From contig OX463844.1 in the NCBI GenBank assembly GCA_949825065.1, forward strand, positions 29,724,033 to 29,788,032: a DNA stretch of 64,000 nucleotides. Direction: 5' to 3'. The translations under genes were made by a program, and so were the position numbers. Shown one piece after another: positions 47,703 through 59,467 of this stretch (its first letter is position 1; the number at the start of each line of letters is the position of its first letter). The DNA is from Odontocerum albicorne. Its lineage: Eukaryota > Arthropoda > Insecta > Trichoptera > Odontoceridae. The notes below the pieces were generated by a model. The model saw nothing but the letters and a program-made list of their open reading frames with translations, had not been told where the DNA came from and did not search any database.

Positions 47703-47999
47703 CTTTAGATAGATATAGACAGAAACCTATTTTAACGGAACCAAGTTGCATTACAAGAGACCAACCCAAGTCCACATAATTAACGTTGTAAAGTTTAAAA
47801 CGCACAACGGTTTGTTTTTACAAATATTATGTAACCTTTGTATAACATATTTCTCGTGATATGCTTAAAAAACCAATTGAATAAACAATGAAAATCTATC
47901 TTTTTAATCTGACATACGTAATGTAATTTTTTATTTCTGCTGGAGAATACTGTATTCTTAAAATGTTCTTTTGAATTTTGTAACATTTACGTCATATAG

Positions 48000-48186
48000 A
48001 GTACTGCCTGGTAGGATTATTGCCATATAACAATCTCTTCCTTTCAACTAGAAATTGGTGTAAGAGGCTTTAAGGGAAAACCAGACTGAAACCTTTTTAA
48101 AATATAAAATGGGTTTAAATGGGAATCGAACTCATAAGCCCCAAGCTGGAAGATATGTGTCTTAACTTTGCCACGGAGATCGTTTT
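48000..48186 (-). repeat. SINE family 1 copy
   Basis: On the minus strand the head ('ctccgtggcaaagttaagac', B-box 'gagttcgattccc') and body ('tttctagttgaaaggaagag', 'atatggcaataatcctac') are clear. The A-box region lacks a few bases. Confidence 0.65.
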
Positions 48187-48484
48187 ATTTGAATAATAAA
48201 TATCTTGTTCAAGCATATGATAACCACCCAAATATCTTTAAAATGTATTGCTTTCCAAATTTTAATCAAAATAAAATTATAAAACAAATTGCTATCATAA
48301 AATTTTATATTTAAATTGAACAAAATGGGTTGTCTGTAAGAATAAAAATTATTATGAAATGAATTTAAAAATGTGATTTTTTTTCCTGGTATTCTAAGGA
48401 AACCAAACTATTAATTTCTTCTTTTTAACACAATAATTATAAGGAAAACTGAATATACCCGAAAATCAACAAAATATCCCATAT

Positions 48485-48625
48485 TTAGAATCACCCACGT
48501 CATCAAAGTAAGACTGGATTTAGAATCACCCACGTTATCAAAGTAAGACTGGATTTAGAATCACCCACGTTATCAAAGAAATACTGGATTTAGAATCACC
48601 CACGTTATCAAAGTGAGATTGGATT
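48485..48625. repeat. Minisatellite, 4 units of 35 bp
   Basis: Units start at 48485, 48520, 48555 and 48590. Each begins 'ttagaatcacccacg' and ends near 'ctggat'. The first carries 'gtcatc' where the others have 'gttatc', and the third and fourth have further substitutions. Confidence 0.95.
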
Positions 48626-49180
48626 TTAAAATTTACAATCAAAACGAACACAGAGAGTTTTGAATGAAAATCGATTTGATATCAAATTCAAACGCTTTAT
48701 TCGGCTGATTTGTAAATTTAGATCGCTTTTGTGGGTTAGCAGAAATGCGTTACATCTCATAAATATAATAATATTACAGTTTACATCAAAACGTAATTAG
48801 GCCGATATCCGAACCGTATGATTGGATACGAAATGTATGCAAATTTTTACATTTCGTTGTAACATCTGCGAACATTTTAGCTACCAGATAAATTAACTTG
48901 CAAAATTGAACAAATCGAAAATTTAATACATCTGATTGTTAAATACGTTTTTGGAAATATGTTTAAACCTTAAGCGAAGTGACTTTTTATTGTATTATTC
49001 TGATAAAATTTAATTTACGAAAATGTACAAATTTTACAAATGATCGAAATATTTAAATTAAAAAATAAATTTTCATGAAAAAAAAATCTAGATTTACTTC
49101 ATTTCATTTTCGTTACGTCAATGCGATCATGTGTACTTAATTAAATATTATGATTATAATAGAATAATAGAACTTATTTT
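48626..49180. other. AT-rich stretch, nothing recognised
   Basis: No gene or repeat family was recognised. Confidence 0.45.
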
Positions 49181-49565
49181 CAATTAATGCTAGTGTGTTG
49201 TTATCAAACTTTATGTATGGAAGAGGATCATGGACTGGAATTATTAAATTAAATTAAGATTAATGCTGTTAAGATGCGTGCATAAAAAAATCTGGAATGT
49301 CATCGTATGAAAGAAGATGAAATGAATACATAAAAAATTAATGCATTTATAAAGTAAATGTTTTAATTATGATGAAAAAAGGAGCTTGAAAATGATTTGG
49401 ACACGTGGCGAAAATTAAATAATGAAATAATGACGGAGTATATATTTATAGCGCGTGGATGAGGTAGACCTACTAAAACATAGCTAAATCAAGATTGCCA
49501 GATTTAAAAAAAAGTAAATGAAATGTATGAATATTAGAAGATTGGGCACGGCGAGATGTATATGT
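49181..49565 (+). pseudogene. Decayed LINE ORF2 C-terminus
   Basis: Across stops the plus strand reads 'MYGRGSWTG' (usually YG.E.W), 'ERR.NEYIKN', 'FGHVAKI' and 'RPTKT'. This is the order found after the reverse-transcriptase domain in RTE-like and related LINEs. No frame is intact. It stands in opposite orientation to the LINE piece at 50.0-51.3 kb. Confidence 0.55.
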
Positions 49566-50039
49566 GTAGCACTTTCAATGAAGTTTTAATCACTGTCTCA
49601 TGAATTGAATATGTTTAAATTGCCTTAGATAATTTGCTTGCAATACAAACTTCAATATCTAAATATAAAAAAACTATATTATTTGAAGGAATCTTGCACT
49701 ATAAAAGGGTTGTATTTTAAGACAATCTGGACCAATTGTGATTAATAAAGTGTCAAAGAGATTCTTTTGAAAGACGTTCGTCCTTTAAGCTAGCAAAATT
49801 TCATAAATATTTACTTCTTCCAAGATTGTAATTACGCTTCATTTCTCAAACAATTTTGAAACTCTGGAAAGAGAATCCAAAATTTTGTGTTTTTGTTGCC
49901 AAAATAATTTAAACATTTTTTGATCAAAAACCAAAATTTTGTGATTTATTCTAAGTTTCATTTAAGGTTTTTTTTTTCTAGAAAAATGGTTAATTTAATT
50001 TTTTAACTTCTTTTTATCGCCAATACATATTGAAACCTA

Positions 50040-51330
50040 AACAAATAAGTGCTTTTGTTCTATCTTCAAATTTAATGTGATGTTTAGAAAAATGGAGATG
50101 TCAGGTTAAGCAGAAAGACGCTTTCCTGTCTCCACACACATCTTAAGCCTCTTCTACATGCATACACCTTCTCATACAACTTATACAATTTTTCTGACTT
50201 TTTACGTTTCATTCTCCTAGAATATCATTCACTTAATCCAACCAATCTTTTTCTCACACACTTTCCACTCACATTAACACTGTATATCTGTTTTATGAGT
50301 ATTTCTTAATTTGCGTTCGCTTACTTTCCTTCATCTTACTTCGCGCATCAACCTAAAGTTCACATTTATCCTTAATCACTATATTCCGTATTCTGTCATA
50401 TATTGTTTCTCAATACAATCATTTTTACAGCATATATTTGGCTCCTTTCAGTCTGTTCCCATGTCCGCGTTTCACTCACATGCATCAAATTTGACACCAT
50501 AATTCTTTTGTGGACTACCTTAGCGAATTTTTATAGTGTCTCGTTTGAGTATATATGTTTTATTGCTCCAATAGCTTTATTTCCTACCACTACACGTCAT
50601 TTGATATTCATTTTAACTCTTCCAGCATCTAAGAAGATACTATTCAAATAGCATGATTCTTCAACTTGTACCGATCTTTCATTATTCCCCAAAATATCGC
50701 AATTAGTTTTCACACTTTTTTCGAACATTGGTTTTTTTGAACATTGGTTTAGGTTTTTTCATTCTCACACCTTTCTCTTTACCTCTCTCATAAAATTAAC
50801 TTATCAAACTCAGCGATTCATCTTCACACTCCACCAATATTGATACAGTAATCTGTATTCATACCCATTCGACATTTGCCCTCTGTAGTTTTTTTTTCCT
50901 TGACCAATTGGCCTCTGTATTTCCTTCACACACAAATCGATATAAATATTGAACAATCAGTGTTACATAATGCATCCTTGTTTTACCTCTTTTGAAATAC
51001 TAGTTATACTTTCGGCCTGTAATAACGCACTACAACGTATTTGTTTACATTCGATACCATATTCATTTAATATTTTCCATAGCTTGTAGATAATCACGCA
51101 ATCATATGCTTTTTCAAGCCCATAAACGCATAACCAACTTTTGTATTTTTTTTACAAACATTTTACACAAGCATATCCAAAGTGAAAATCTAATCCACGA
51201 ATCCTCTATCACTTAAAAAAAACACCCTGAGGATCCCACACTTTCTTCTCACTCTTTATATTAGATTTTTCCTGCACAGTTTACTTACTTCACTCAGCAA
51301 ATTAATGGTTCTGTTACTTCCACACTGCAT
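50040..51330 (-). pseudogene. Decayed LINE reverse transcriptase
   Basis: The minus strand, right to left, reads 'GLEKAYDCVIIYKLWKILN' (the first catalytic aspartate region), 'EVKQGCIM' (the motif before the primer grip) and a diverged catalytic region. It then reads basic stretches such as 'KGVRMKKPKPMF' and, near 50.1 kb, a tail resembling 'CMHVEEA.DVCGDRKA'. Frameshifts and stops are frequent, so it is old. The tail resembles that at 58.6 kb. Confidence 0.65.
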
Positions 51331-51509
51331 TTTAGTACATTAGCCTTATTATTATATAACATACTCTTATTACTACTTTCCTTTAGTCTTTTGATGTAAA
51401 GTCAGATTCTAAACATTTATTAAAAAACTGTTTCAGCCACTTAATCATTTGCTCACCCCTGATAGTAAATTTAAAAATATCACATATTTTGTTAACAATT
51501 ATAGTAACA

Positions 51510-51690
51510 AGACAATTCATTGAGCGCCGTTTACAGAGCAAACTCGCATAACAGGCGCTCTTACTCGGGACTCAAACTCGCTATTAGTGACAGATTAAAA
51601 AATTTACAAAACAATTATATAAAAGTTCAGTATAATGAGAGGTAGTTAGTTGTTGCATCCATTAGATAATGTACTTCCCCGCATCTACAT
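51510..51690 (-). repeat. Family 3 repeat, reference copy
   Basis: The plus strand shows 'gagcgccgtttacagagc', 'ggcgctcttactcgggactc' and 'ctattagtgacagattaaa'. About 80 bp later come 'ccattaga' and 'acttccccgcatctacatg'. Reverse complemented, it carries a B-box-like 'gagtttgagtcccgag'. The 54.8 kb copy matches over the same span. Confidence 0.5.
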
Positions 51691-52819
51691 GTATATCTAC
51701 AGAAAATATAATTGGTGAGAAAACCGCGGAAAACTTCCAAAGGGAATATGTTATAGTAACACATTTGGCTTTAGGTGTGGTGTTATGTATGCGTGAGGTG
51801 TTCATATACAATCAATGTATTTGAATAAAATTTGACAAAATCAGCTTCAAAATCCTCATATTAAGTAAATTTTGATTATCAACATGTTTCAGTCTTTATG
51901 GTATTATTGAATGAAAAGAATTCCCGAGTTCATTACAAAAAAAAAATCGTTTTATTAAAAAAAACCGACGAAACCAGCATACACATAAAAGTGTCAACTT
52001 TATTAAAAATAAATTAATATCGAGCGGACGCCCACCCAGAATACGAATATATATATCCCCACAAAAGTAAAATATGATCAGCCCACACGCTTTTTCGATG
52101 AGCGGCATGTATATGTATGTAAATTTTTCATGAGTTGCCATTACAAGGTTTCATTACGCGGCGGAAACCGCGCGTGTATAGGATGTGAAATAGATGTTCG
52201 GAAATTACATTTCTATGGGGAATATTACCAGTATCGACATTTTTAATCCGATCTCAGACTCTCCATACAATTTGATATTTCGATATGAAATATTCACAAG
52301 TTGTTTGATTTTTTTTCAAAAAAAATTTCATAAAAAATGTAAGGACAAATTAATTTTGTTCTTAATCTTAATATCGTTATAAAAATGCTTACTTAAGGAA
52401 AAACTTAGGGAATAATTTTTTTTTTGTTTTTCGAAATTGCACAAATATGTTTCAAATATAAGTCCATTTGGAATAAATGACACGGTAGATCTTTAGAAAT
52501 TAAAGTTTAATATCTCACTGAATACATTTTATATGATCAGTAATTGAATGCATAAAGAGTCCAATATATATATTTTTAAATGTATTTGAATTACCGAATA
52601 CCCAAAACTTAATCCTTATTTAACAAAATATCTGCCAGTGAAATGTGTATTTGATGATCGTCAAAATCGGCTTAAAACATTTGAATTCCACGCAGACCGA
52701 TTCAACGTATCGCTATGATTTTTTCAACTATCTCAAAACAAGTAATATATCAATGAAAAATTCCCGGGATAAACCAATAGATAGCGCCTCTAATAACAAA
52801 TCCATACTATTCTCGGGTT
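51691..52819. other. AT-rich stretch, nothing recognised
   Basis: A GC-richer patch at 52018-52180 has no recognised content. Mariner similarity cannot be followed upstream of about 52800. Confidence 0.4.
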
Positions 52820-53272
52820 ATGGCCTCCGTGTTTTGGGATGCGCATGGTATAATATTCATCGATCACCTTGAAAAGGGAAAAACCGTCAATTGCGAATAT
52901 TACATAGCATTATTGGAGCGTTTGAAGGCAGAAATTGCAAAAAACGGCCCCATATAAAGAAGAAGAAAAAGTTCTCTTTCATCAGGACAATGCACCGTGT
53001 CACAAGTCGATAGCCAAATTGCACGAGTTGAACTTCGAATTGCTTCCGCACCCACCGTATTCTCCAGATTTGGCCCCCAGCGACTATTGGCTGTTCGTAG
53101 ACCTCAAAAAATGCTCCAGGGAAAGAGATTTGGCTCCAATGAAGAAGTGATTGCCGAAACTGACGCCTATTTTGAAACCAAAGATAAATCGTTCTACACG
53201 GTTGGCATAGAAAAGTTAGGAAAGCGTTGGAATGAATGCATTGCTCTTGGAGGAGACTGTGTTGATGAATAA
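52820..53272 (+). pseudogene. Mariner transposase, C-terminal part, frameshifted
   Basis: The segment begins at 'MASVFWDAHGIIFIDHLEKG', which in mariner transposases lies about halfway. It passes 'VLFHQDNAPCH' (second catalytic D) and 'PHPPYSPDLAPSDYW' (third D), then 'EEVIAETDAYF' and 'KRWNECI', and ends at TAA 53270-53272. Mariner enzymes use D,D34D, but here only 31 residues separate the two aspartates, suggesting a 9-bp in-frame loss. The frame also shifts in the A-rich stretch at about 52938-52970 and again near 53110. The DNA-binding N-terminus and both terminal repeats were not found. A dead fragment. Confidence 0.85.
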
Positions 53273-53875
53273 AGAATAATTTTGGCAAACAAAGGTTGTT
53301 TTAGTAGTTATTGATCGATATGTTATAGGTTAAATCCTTTTTGTATATCTATATCCCTATACTATAGAGGTTCATCTCAGACCGTGCAGCATTACATATA
53401 TTATATCAATGATGAGTATTAGTTAAGGACTTTGAGATAATTACTGAGCTCCATCCGACAACACAGGCTCGTATTAGAGGGTAAATTAACATGGTGATGG
53501 ACACTAAATAAATATTGATAATAACGAACAAATAATCACTTAACTTCTTTTGTACCTAAATATGCGTTAAATTTTGTTCTTAGTTTAATAAATGTTGACT
53601 TTTTTTAAATTCTATTATATACGTTTTTTACTTGACTTTAAAGAATCTTACATTTTCAAGTTTCAATTTTGGCATTACTATATTTTTTAACACTTCAAGA
53701 CCCGAATAAAATCATGATAACCGTTCCAAATGTCGGCTTGTTTTTGAGGAATTCTGTTTTTTTGTAGAGGTATTACTAAAATTGTTATATCTAACTAAAT
53801 ATTAAAAGTTTTGGAATTAAACTGTATATTTGTTTAGAAAATTTAATAAATTAGTTTATTTTGCAAACATTCTCG
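53273..53875. other. AT-rich flank, nothing recognised
   Basis: The mariner 3' terminal repeat would be expected in the first 100 bp, but no inverted partner is visible. Confidence 0.4.
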
Positions 53876-54331
53876 TTTGTAGAGAGCTACATCTCACTCC
53901 TTACAATGCACTGGGCCGGGACTCACTTTTCTTCTCGTAGTTGGCACATACTTTGTAGAGAGCTACATCTCACTCCTTAAAATGCACCGGGCCGGGCCTA
54001 ACTTTTCTTCTCGTAGTTGGCACACACTTTGTAGAGAGCTACATCTCACTCCTTACAATGCACCGGGCCGGGCCTCACTTTTCTTCTCGTAGTTGGCACA
54101 TACTTTGTAGAGAGCTACATCTCACTCCTTAAAATGCACCGGGCCGGGCCTAACTTTTCTTCTCGTAGTTGGCACATACTTTGTAGAGAGCTACATCTCA
54201 CTCCTTACAATGCACCGGGCCGGGCCTCACTTTTCTTCTCGTGGTTGGCACATACTTTGTAGAGAGCTACATCGCACTCCTTACAATGCACCGGGCCGGG
54301 CCTCACTTTTCTTCTCGTAGTTGGCACATAC
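53876..54331. repeat. Satellite, 6 units of 76 bp
   Basis: Units start at 53876, 53952, 54028, 54104, 54180 and 54256. Each opens 'tttgtagagagctacatctc' and closes 'tcgtagttggcacatac' (one 'cacac'). Units 2 and 4 share 'ttaaaatgc' and 'cctaac', while 1, 3, 5 and 6 have 'ttacaatgc' and '..ctcac'. The core is GC-rich ('accgggccgggcct'). Confidence 0.95.
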
Positions 54332-54925
54332 TTTGCAAGTAATGTCGAGATTATTATTTTAAGGTTGAATTGTTAACAAAATATTTACTACATACCAATA
54401 TATGATATGCCCTTTTTTAGCAGAGGATAGATTTTAGACATTTAGACCACAACACGGGACCGGAACTCAACGCAAATCTAGTTTATCTCGTCAAAACACG
54501 GAGATTGGGATACAGAGTGTTAATAATAATAATTTTTAACACCTTTCATAAATGGATTGTTCAAAGATAAGTTTCATTTAGTTTACTTTAACAAGAGTTT
54601 TTTTGTATGGTTCAGTCATAACTCAGATATGCGAGAAAAAAGTATTTATGATAAAACCCTTTGTATTTAGAAATAAAATAATATTTATATTGAATTACAA
54701 AAATATATTGTACTTATTGTTTTTTTTACAATCAATATTTCACATTTCAGTTTAAATGGCATTTTATAAAGTATCTCTCATCAAGGGCGCTCTAACTCGA
54801 GAATCGGACAAACTATTATTTGACCAAATAATAATGTTACCAAATTAAATAACTGAGTAATAGGATAGAAAGGTTAAGCACCAGCCATTATAGATTAGGC
54901 ACTTCCCCACGTCTGAATGTGTTAA
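54332..54925 (-). repeat. Family 3 repeat copy and AT-rich flank
   Basis: 54760-54925 matches the 51.5 kb copy ('gggcgctctaactcgagaat', 'gatagaaaggttaagcac', 'aggcacttccccacgtctg'). The part before it (54332-54755) is unrecognised. Confidence 0.45.
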
Positions 54926-55353
54926 AAAGCAAGATTAAATAAAATTAAATAATGCATTTTGTCAAAAATATCATCGTTACCAAGATTTGATTAACGACGT
55001 GTTTTATGACTGATTTCATTTCACACGTTATTTTTCGTTCAATTAATCGCTGAAAAGATCTAAAAAAATAACGTACCATGTAGTATAATTGTTGTTATAA
55101 AAAACAGTGTTGAAACACAATCACTAATAAAGCCATTGGTTGAATTATAATTATTATCCCTTCATTTCGATAAAGGATTTGTTTTGAAATTAAAATAATT
55201 TTTGATATTTTTTAGCCAAACCTCAATATTAGGATACGAAAAAAATAAGTAAATAAGTTTCTACCCCTCCATATAATTTGGCGGCATAAAATTACAGCAT
55301 AGAATGTCACCGATCCAGCTCACGTATCGACACGCCATGCCATAGCAATATAG

Positions 55354-56735
55354 CAGGGGTCCCAAACTTATTGAACGAAGGACCATATTGGAACATTGAA
55401 AAAGTAGGTGGGCCGGATCGAAAAAGAAACATTTAAAAATTCTTTACATATGTAAATAAATATATACAACTTATAATTTATTTACTTAGACACTTGGTTG
55501 TAAAATATACAAATGACGAGTTTCCTGCCAAACGGCTATCTCTTCCAACGAAACATACAAGAATGACGCAGATTATTGCAAATTGTTTGTTGAAAGGTTA
55601 CAACGTTATTTAAAATAAAATAAGACAACAGGGGGGGTAATTAAATGGTAGCTAATAACTGGTTTCAGAGTCTGACGGCATAATCAGTAAAGAATATAAT
55701 CAATATTAAATTAACATGAAGACATAAATGCATTTCTTCACGAGCTTATAAAATGTATTAATTTACAACAATTTATAAATAAACATAAGAATTTTTTTAA
55801 GGAAACATCAAAATATTAAAAATTAAAATATATTCAAAGTTTCTCACAACGAATTTTATTTGTTCGGAGTAACATACTATATTGCCATGTTGAGTTGGCT
55901 TAAATGATGACTTACATTTTAAGCATCATCATAGATGACATAATGCATCTTAAAATTGCATGGCTTACGATTTCGGAAATATACAGTTGATAACACAAGT
56001 ACGTTTATTCGAAATTGCTGTACAGAAGGTACGCGCTATGCACCTGCTGGGTCTTGCACGATGGTCGTGAGAGGGGATAACTGAGCGCGTCAAATTCGTT
56101 TTCATGTTGCGGTTGCAATTATGAGTAACAAGGTAGGCTCCTCTTGCGAGCTTGCTATACATATTAATTAATGTTTTAAGATATCACCCTGGGAATGAAT
56201 GCTGCAATGCCTTTGAAACGTCGGCCATCATTTAAGTCAACACTAAATGACAACGATTCCGAGAAGCATTTCAAACTAGCCAAAAAACATCAACTATGGC
56301 ACATCGTATCCGAGAGGAGAACTTAAATAAAAAATGGCAAAATATCACATAGTCGAACGTCGATAAAGTTTTGATGGCGCTGGAAACAATTTACTTCCCC
56401 GACTGAGATGGATTATGTTTTGTTTTAATTTCATGCCGTATTGTTTATGTTAAGTTTTTTTACGTATTTGATTTTATACATATTTAAGCGTTTCTTGAAC
56501 GTAGCATTGAATTTGATTATGGGGTTATACATGACTCACAACACATGCAAGTTTATACGAACATCTAAACTACCTGATTGATAAGGCAATGTCAGTTGCC
56601 TCCTAATGTACGCGGCATAATAAATAATTCATGGACCAGAAACCGAAATGAATAAGTAAGAAAATCATCCACAGTTGCAATAAACCGATTCCGTATGTGA
56701 GATGCCACCCACGAACCAGAGTTTGGGGACCCCTT
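55354..56735. mobile_element. hAT-like element, about 1.4 kb, no intact transposase
   Basis: The left end is CAGGGGTCCCAAACTT. The right end, reverse complemented, is AAGGGGTCCCCAAACTC. Flanking 8-mers caatatag (55346-55353) and ctatatag (56736-56743) agree at 7 of 8. These are the marks of a hAT insertion, and 'gtgggccggatcg' 60 bp in is typical inside such ends. Frames inside are short. The element contains a repeat shared with 44.1 kb and, near 56190-56235, a weak hammerhead-like stretch ('gaaacgtcggcc'). Confidence 0.65.
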
Positions 56736-56743
56736 CTATATAG

Positions 56744-57837
56744 TAAGGCAAGTAAGGCCTAATGCGCGACTCTCTGGGCTAATAATAATGATGATATTAA
56801 ATAGTCCCGCGCCGCGCCACATCGAACCGCTGCTATGGACGAAAATGCTTTCGGCGGAAAGATATTTCGTGTTCAGGAAATTAAAGAGTTTTCAGTTTGG
56901 AGCGGTGGCCACATTTGTGTTGTAATGCGCCTGCCGAAGCCGGCCAGATCTGCGGTATGAGCCACAGTGATGTAACTTATTGAAAATTTCAGCTTTGAGG
57001 GACAAAAATATCTTGAGCCATATTGACTGTAAGTACTGTACTGTACCAATTTTATGATTTAAATAGGATTAAGGTTTAATTAAGAAAATAATCAAATCAA
57101 AATATGGAGTTTGATGTCGTGATTTTAATATTTCATGTAAAATTTTATATCTGTTCTGGCAATAGAAGCAGTATAAGCTGTTAGAATAGGCAATAGAAGC
57201 AGTAATTGTTTGGTGTGCAGTAGATTTGTTATTTCTTATTTATAACCGGGATTTTTCTATAAAGGGTGGTTGGCGACTATTGTCACCAAAAACCTTAGAA
57301 TATAGGGAACGGTTAAGAAGAAAAAAATAACATAAATTATACAACGTTACATTGATTTTTTATATTTTTTTATTCACTCCGTTACGTCCTTGTTGGCGCT
57401 GTATGCAAAGCGATATTATCTTGTATTATTATATGGATACTGTATCATAATTTTTGGTAGATTAAAGCAATTTCCGAAGTTTGAAAAATACACCCATAAC
57501 CGTATATTAAAGGCGTATTATAATTTACGAAAATTCGTTCTCTATATAAAATAACGTACTTTGTCATTTCGCCAACCCGAGCATGAATCAAGGAAAATAA
57601 CAATTTCATATAATTTTTGCTGAATCTACCCATTTTCATAAACACTTTTAACTTTATACAAAATATTTTTTACCTCGAAAATAAAAATCTTGTATTACTT
57701 TATCGATTGTTGAGGGATTATACATAATGTTTTCAAATGTGAGAATTTAAGTTTCCTTTTGATCACAATTTAAAATATATTTCGTCTATATAACAAAAAT
57801 AATAAAATAAATTTTCAAAAACAAATAAAATGACACC
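56744..57837. other. Unannotated stretch with a GC-richer patch
   Basis: 56800-57040 is clearly less AT-rich. It has a 42-codon frame from an ATG at 56834 and, farther on, a donor-like 'gtaagtac' at about 57027. I recognise no protein and do not call an exon. 'ggcaatagaagcagta' is duplicated near 57160 and 57190. Confidence 0.35.
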
Positions 57838-58037
57838 TTCCATAGCTTAGTAAGTAAGACGCCTTCCTTTTGACTAAAGGGTCGGAAGATACGAGTAGAT
57901 TCCTATTGGAACCCGTATTTTTCCGAGGATCCAAGTCTGGTTTTATTTTAAGGTCTCTTTTATATATTTCTAGTTTTTTGGATAAGATAACCATATGGCA
58001 ATAAAACTTCCAGGCTGTACTGTATACAACAAAAGTT
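57838..58037 (+). repeat. SINE family 1 copy with octamer insertion in the head
   Basis: The full layout is present (head 'tagcttagtaagtaagacgc', body 'tttctagttttttggataag', end 'caggctgtactgtatacaac'). From the A-box to '.ctattgg' it is about 7 bp longer than the 6.1 and 59.8 kb copies. The excess falls where TACGAGTA occurs (57890-57897), just before the B-box 'gattcc'. The 42-bp body spacing is normal. Confidence 0.7.
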
Positions 58038-58140
58038 AAATAAAATATGCAACATTGAATGCAAAAATGTTAAATATTTCTGATACTAATTTTTCAATGT
58101 TTAAAAAAGTATTACTCGTTTGTATGTGATATAAACGTTA

Positions 58141-58700
58141 ATAAATTTGCGTGTAGCGATGGGAGAAAGTCAAATGGGCACTAAAACTTATATATTCTCG
58201 AACCGACCAGAATCAAAATCTGCTAAGATGATGGCCCACAACAGTTATTTACTACTACTTATATTGATTTTTATTATTGGAGTGAAACGTGAACGTGGAA
58301 AAAGACTGAAAGGAACATTCATTCGTCTTTAGAAAAATGTGCACGTGTAGAATGCATCGGGTGACAATGTATGACAGAATATGGAATGAAGTGGTAGGGA
58401 TTATTGTTAACCATGGACTAGTGTATGAAATATAATGAATAAGAGAACTTTGAGACGGTTTGAGGATATGCAACGAATTAATATACTAACAAAAAAACAA
58501 CAGTCCAAATTAAGGCGAAAGATCCAATTAAGTAAATAATAAAAGTCTGAGAATCTTCGGAGCTGTATAAAAAGGTGTATGGATGAAGCAGAAGAGGTAA
58601 GAAATTACTGTCGCAAAAGAAAAGTAAAAGCACTCTGTTCTCGCTGACAGAAAATGGTGTGAAGGTGCGTATTTATGTAAAGGTTTTGAAAAAAAAATAT
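58141..58700 (+). pseudogene. Decayed LINE ORF2 C-terminus
   Basis: Across frameshifts the plus strand reads 'MHRVTMYDRIWNEVV' (relatives: R.R.T..DR.RNE..R), 'LRRFEDMQRIN' and 'CIKRCMDEAEEVRNYC'. This is the tail of RTE-like LINE proteins, and the last part parallels the 50.1 kb piece. No catalytic domain. Confidence 0.5.
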
Positions 58701-59299
58701 TCATTATAATGAAATAATTTATTGTATAACAACTCGATTATCATATTGCAGTGAACAACAGTTAACTTTGTAGACAGTTGGATAAGCTTAAAGGGGTTTT
58801 TATCATAAGATATATTGTATACTTATCGTAGAAGATATGTATACTTTAATATTGGAGGAGATATTGTGTATTTAAATATCGTAGGAGATACTTTATACGT
58901 ACATTAAATATTAATTACGAGTTATTGTAGATAATTTCATAATTGAAGTATTTTAAATGACTGACATTGATGCTCTGTTTTATGATATTAAAAATATGCT
59001 AAGCCAAGAAATATTTCCACAAGAAAGTATAACGCCACTTTCGGTAATTTGTTCATTGATCAACTTTTTATAGATTTACATATTAGACAAAAAGCATTGC
59101 AATCGAATATGTTTATATATTGTTGGCGTGAAACGAATAGATATTTAAATATACTATTTTTCCCTTTGAGGAGAGTTTTTTTTTCTCTAAGTGACGTTGT
59201 ATAATGTGTTCTTATATGATTTTTGTTCAAATTCAGGAAACGTGGTAGCGATCATTCGTAACTTATAAATAAATTATACTTTTTTAAATCTCAGCTGTA
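58701..59299. other. AT-rich stretch with a degenerate tandem repeat
   Basis: 58815-58912 contains about three degenerate units around 'atcgtaggagatat..tatac'. Nothing else was recognised. Confidence 0.45.
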
Positions 59300-59467
59300 A
59301 AAAGTTCAATCTGGCAATTTCGAATGAAATAAAAAATTTCCACAGGCCTTAAGTGAAAATCAAATGGAAACCTTTTTTAAATATTGGGCTCCAATAAGAA
59401 ACGAGCAACGTGCCCCCTTGGGTAAGACGACTGGTTTCCTACCGACTGGGCCATAGAGGTCGTCAAA
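59300..59467 (-). repeat. SINE family 1 copy
   Basis: The minus-strand head is clear ('ctctatggcccagtcggtag'). The B-box and body are partly decayed, and the 3' end is lost. Confidence 0.55.

Noticed and set aside
52887..53288. Minus-strand 133-codon frame over the mariner
   Set aside because: It is the antisense of the transposase. The plus-strand frames carry the mariner motifs, this one carries none.
7451..54331. Tandem arrays as possible CRISPR loci
   Set aside because: Units are directly adjacent with no unique spacers and no cas genes, and the context is eukaryotic.
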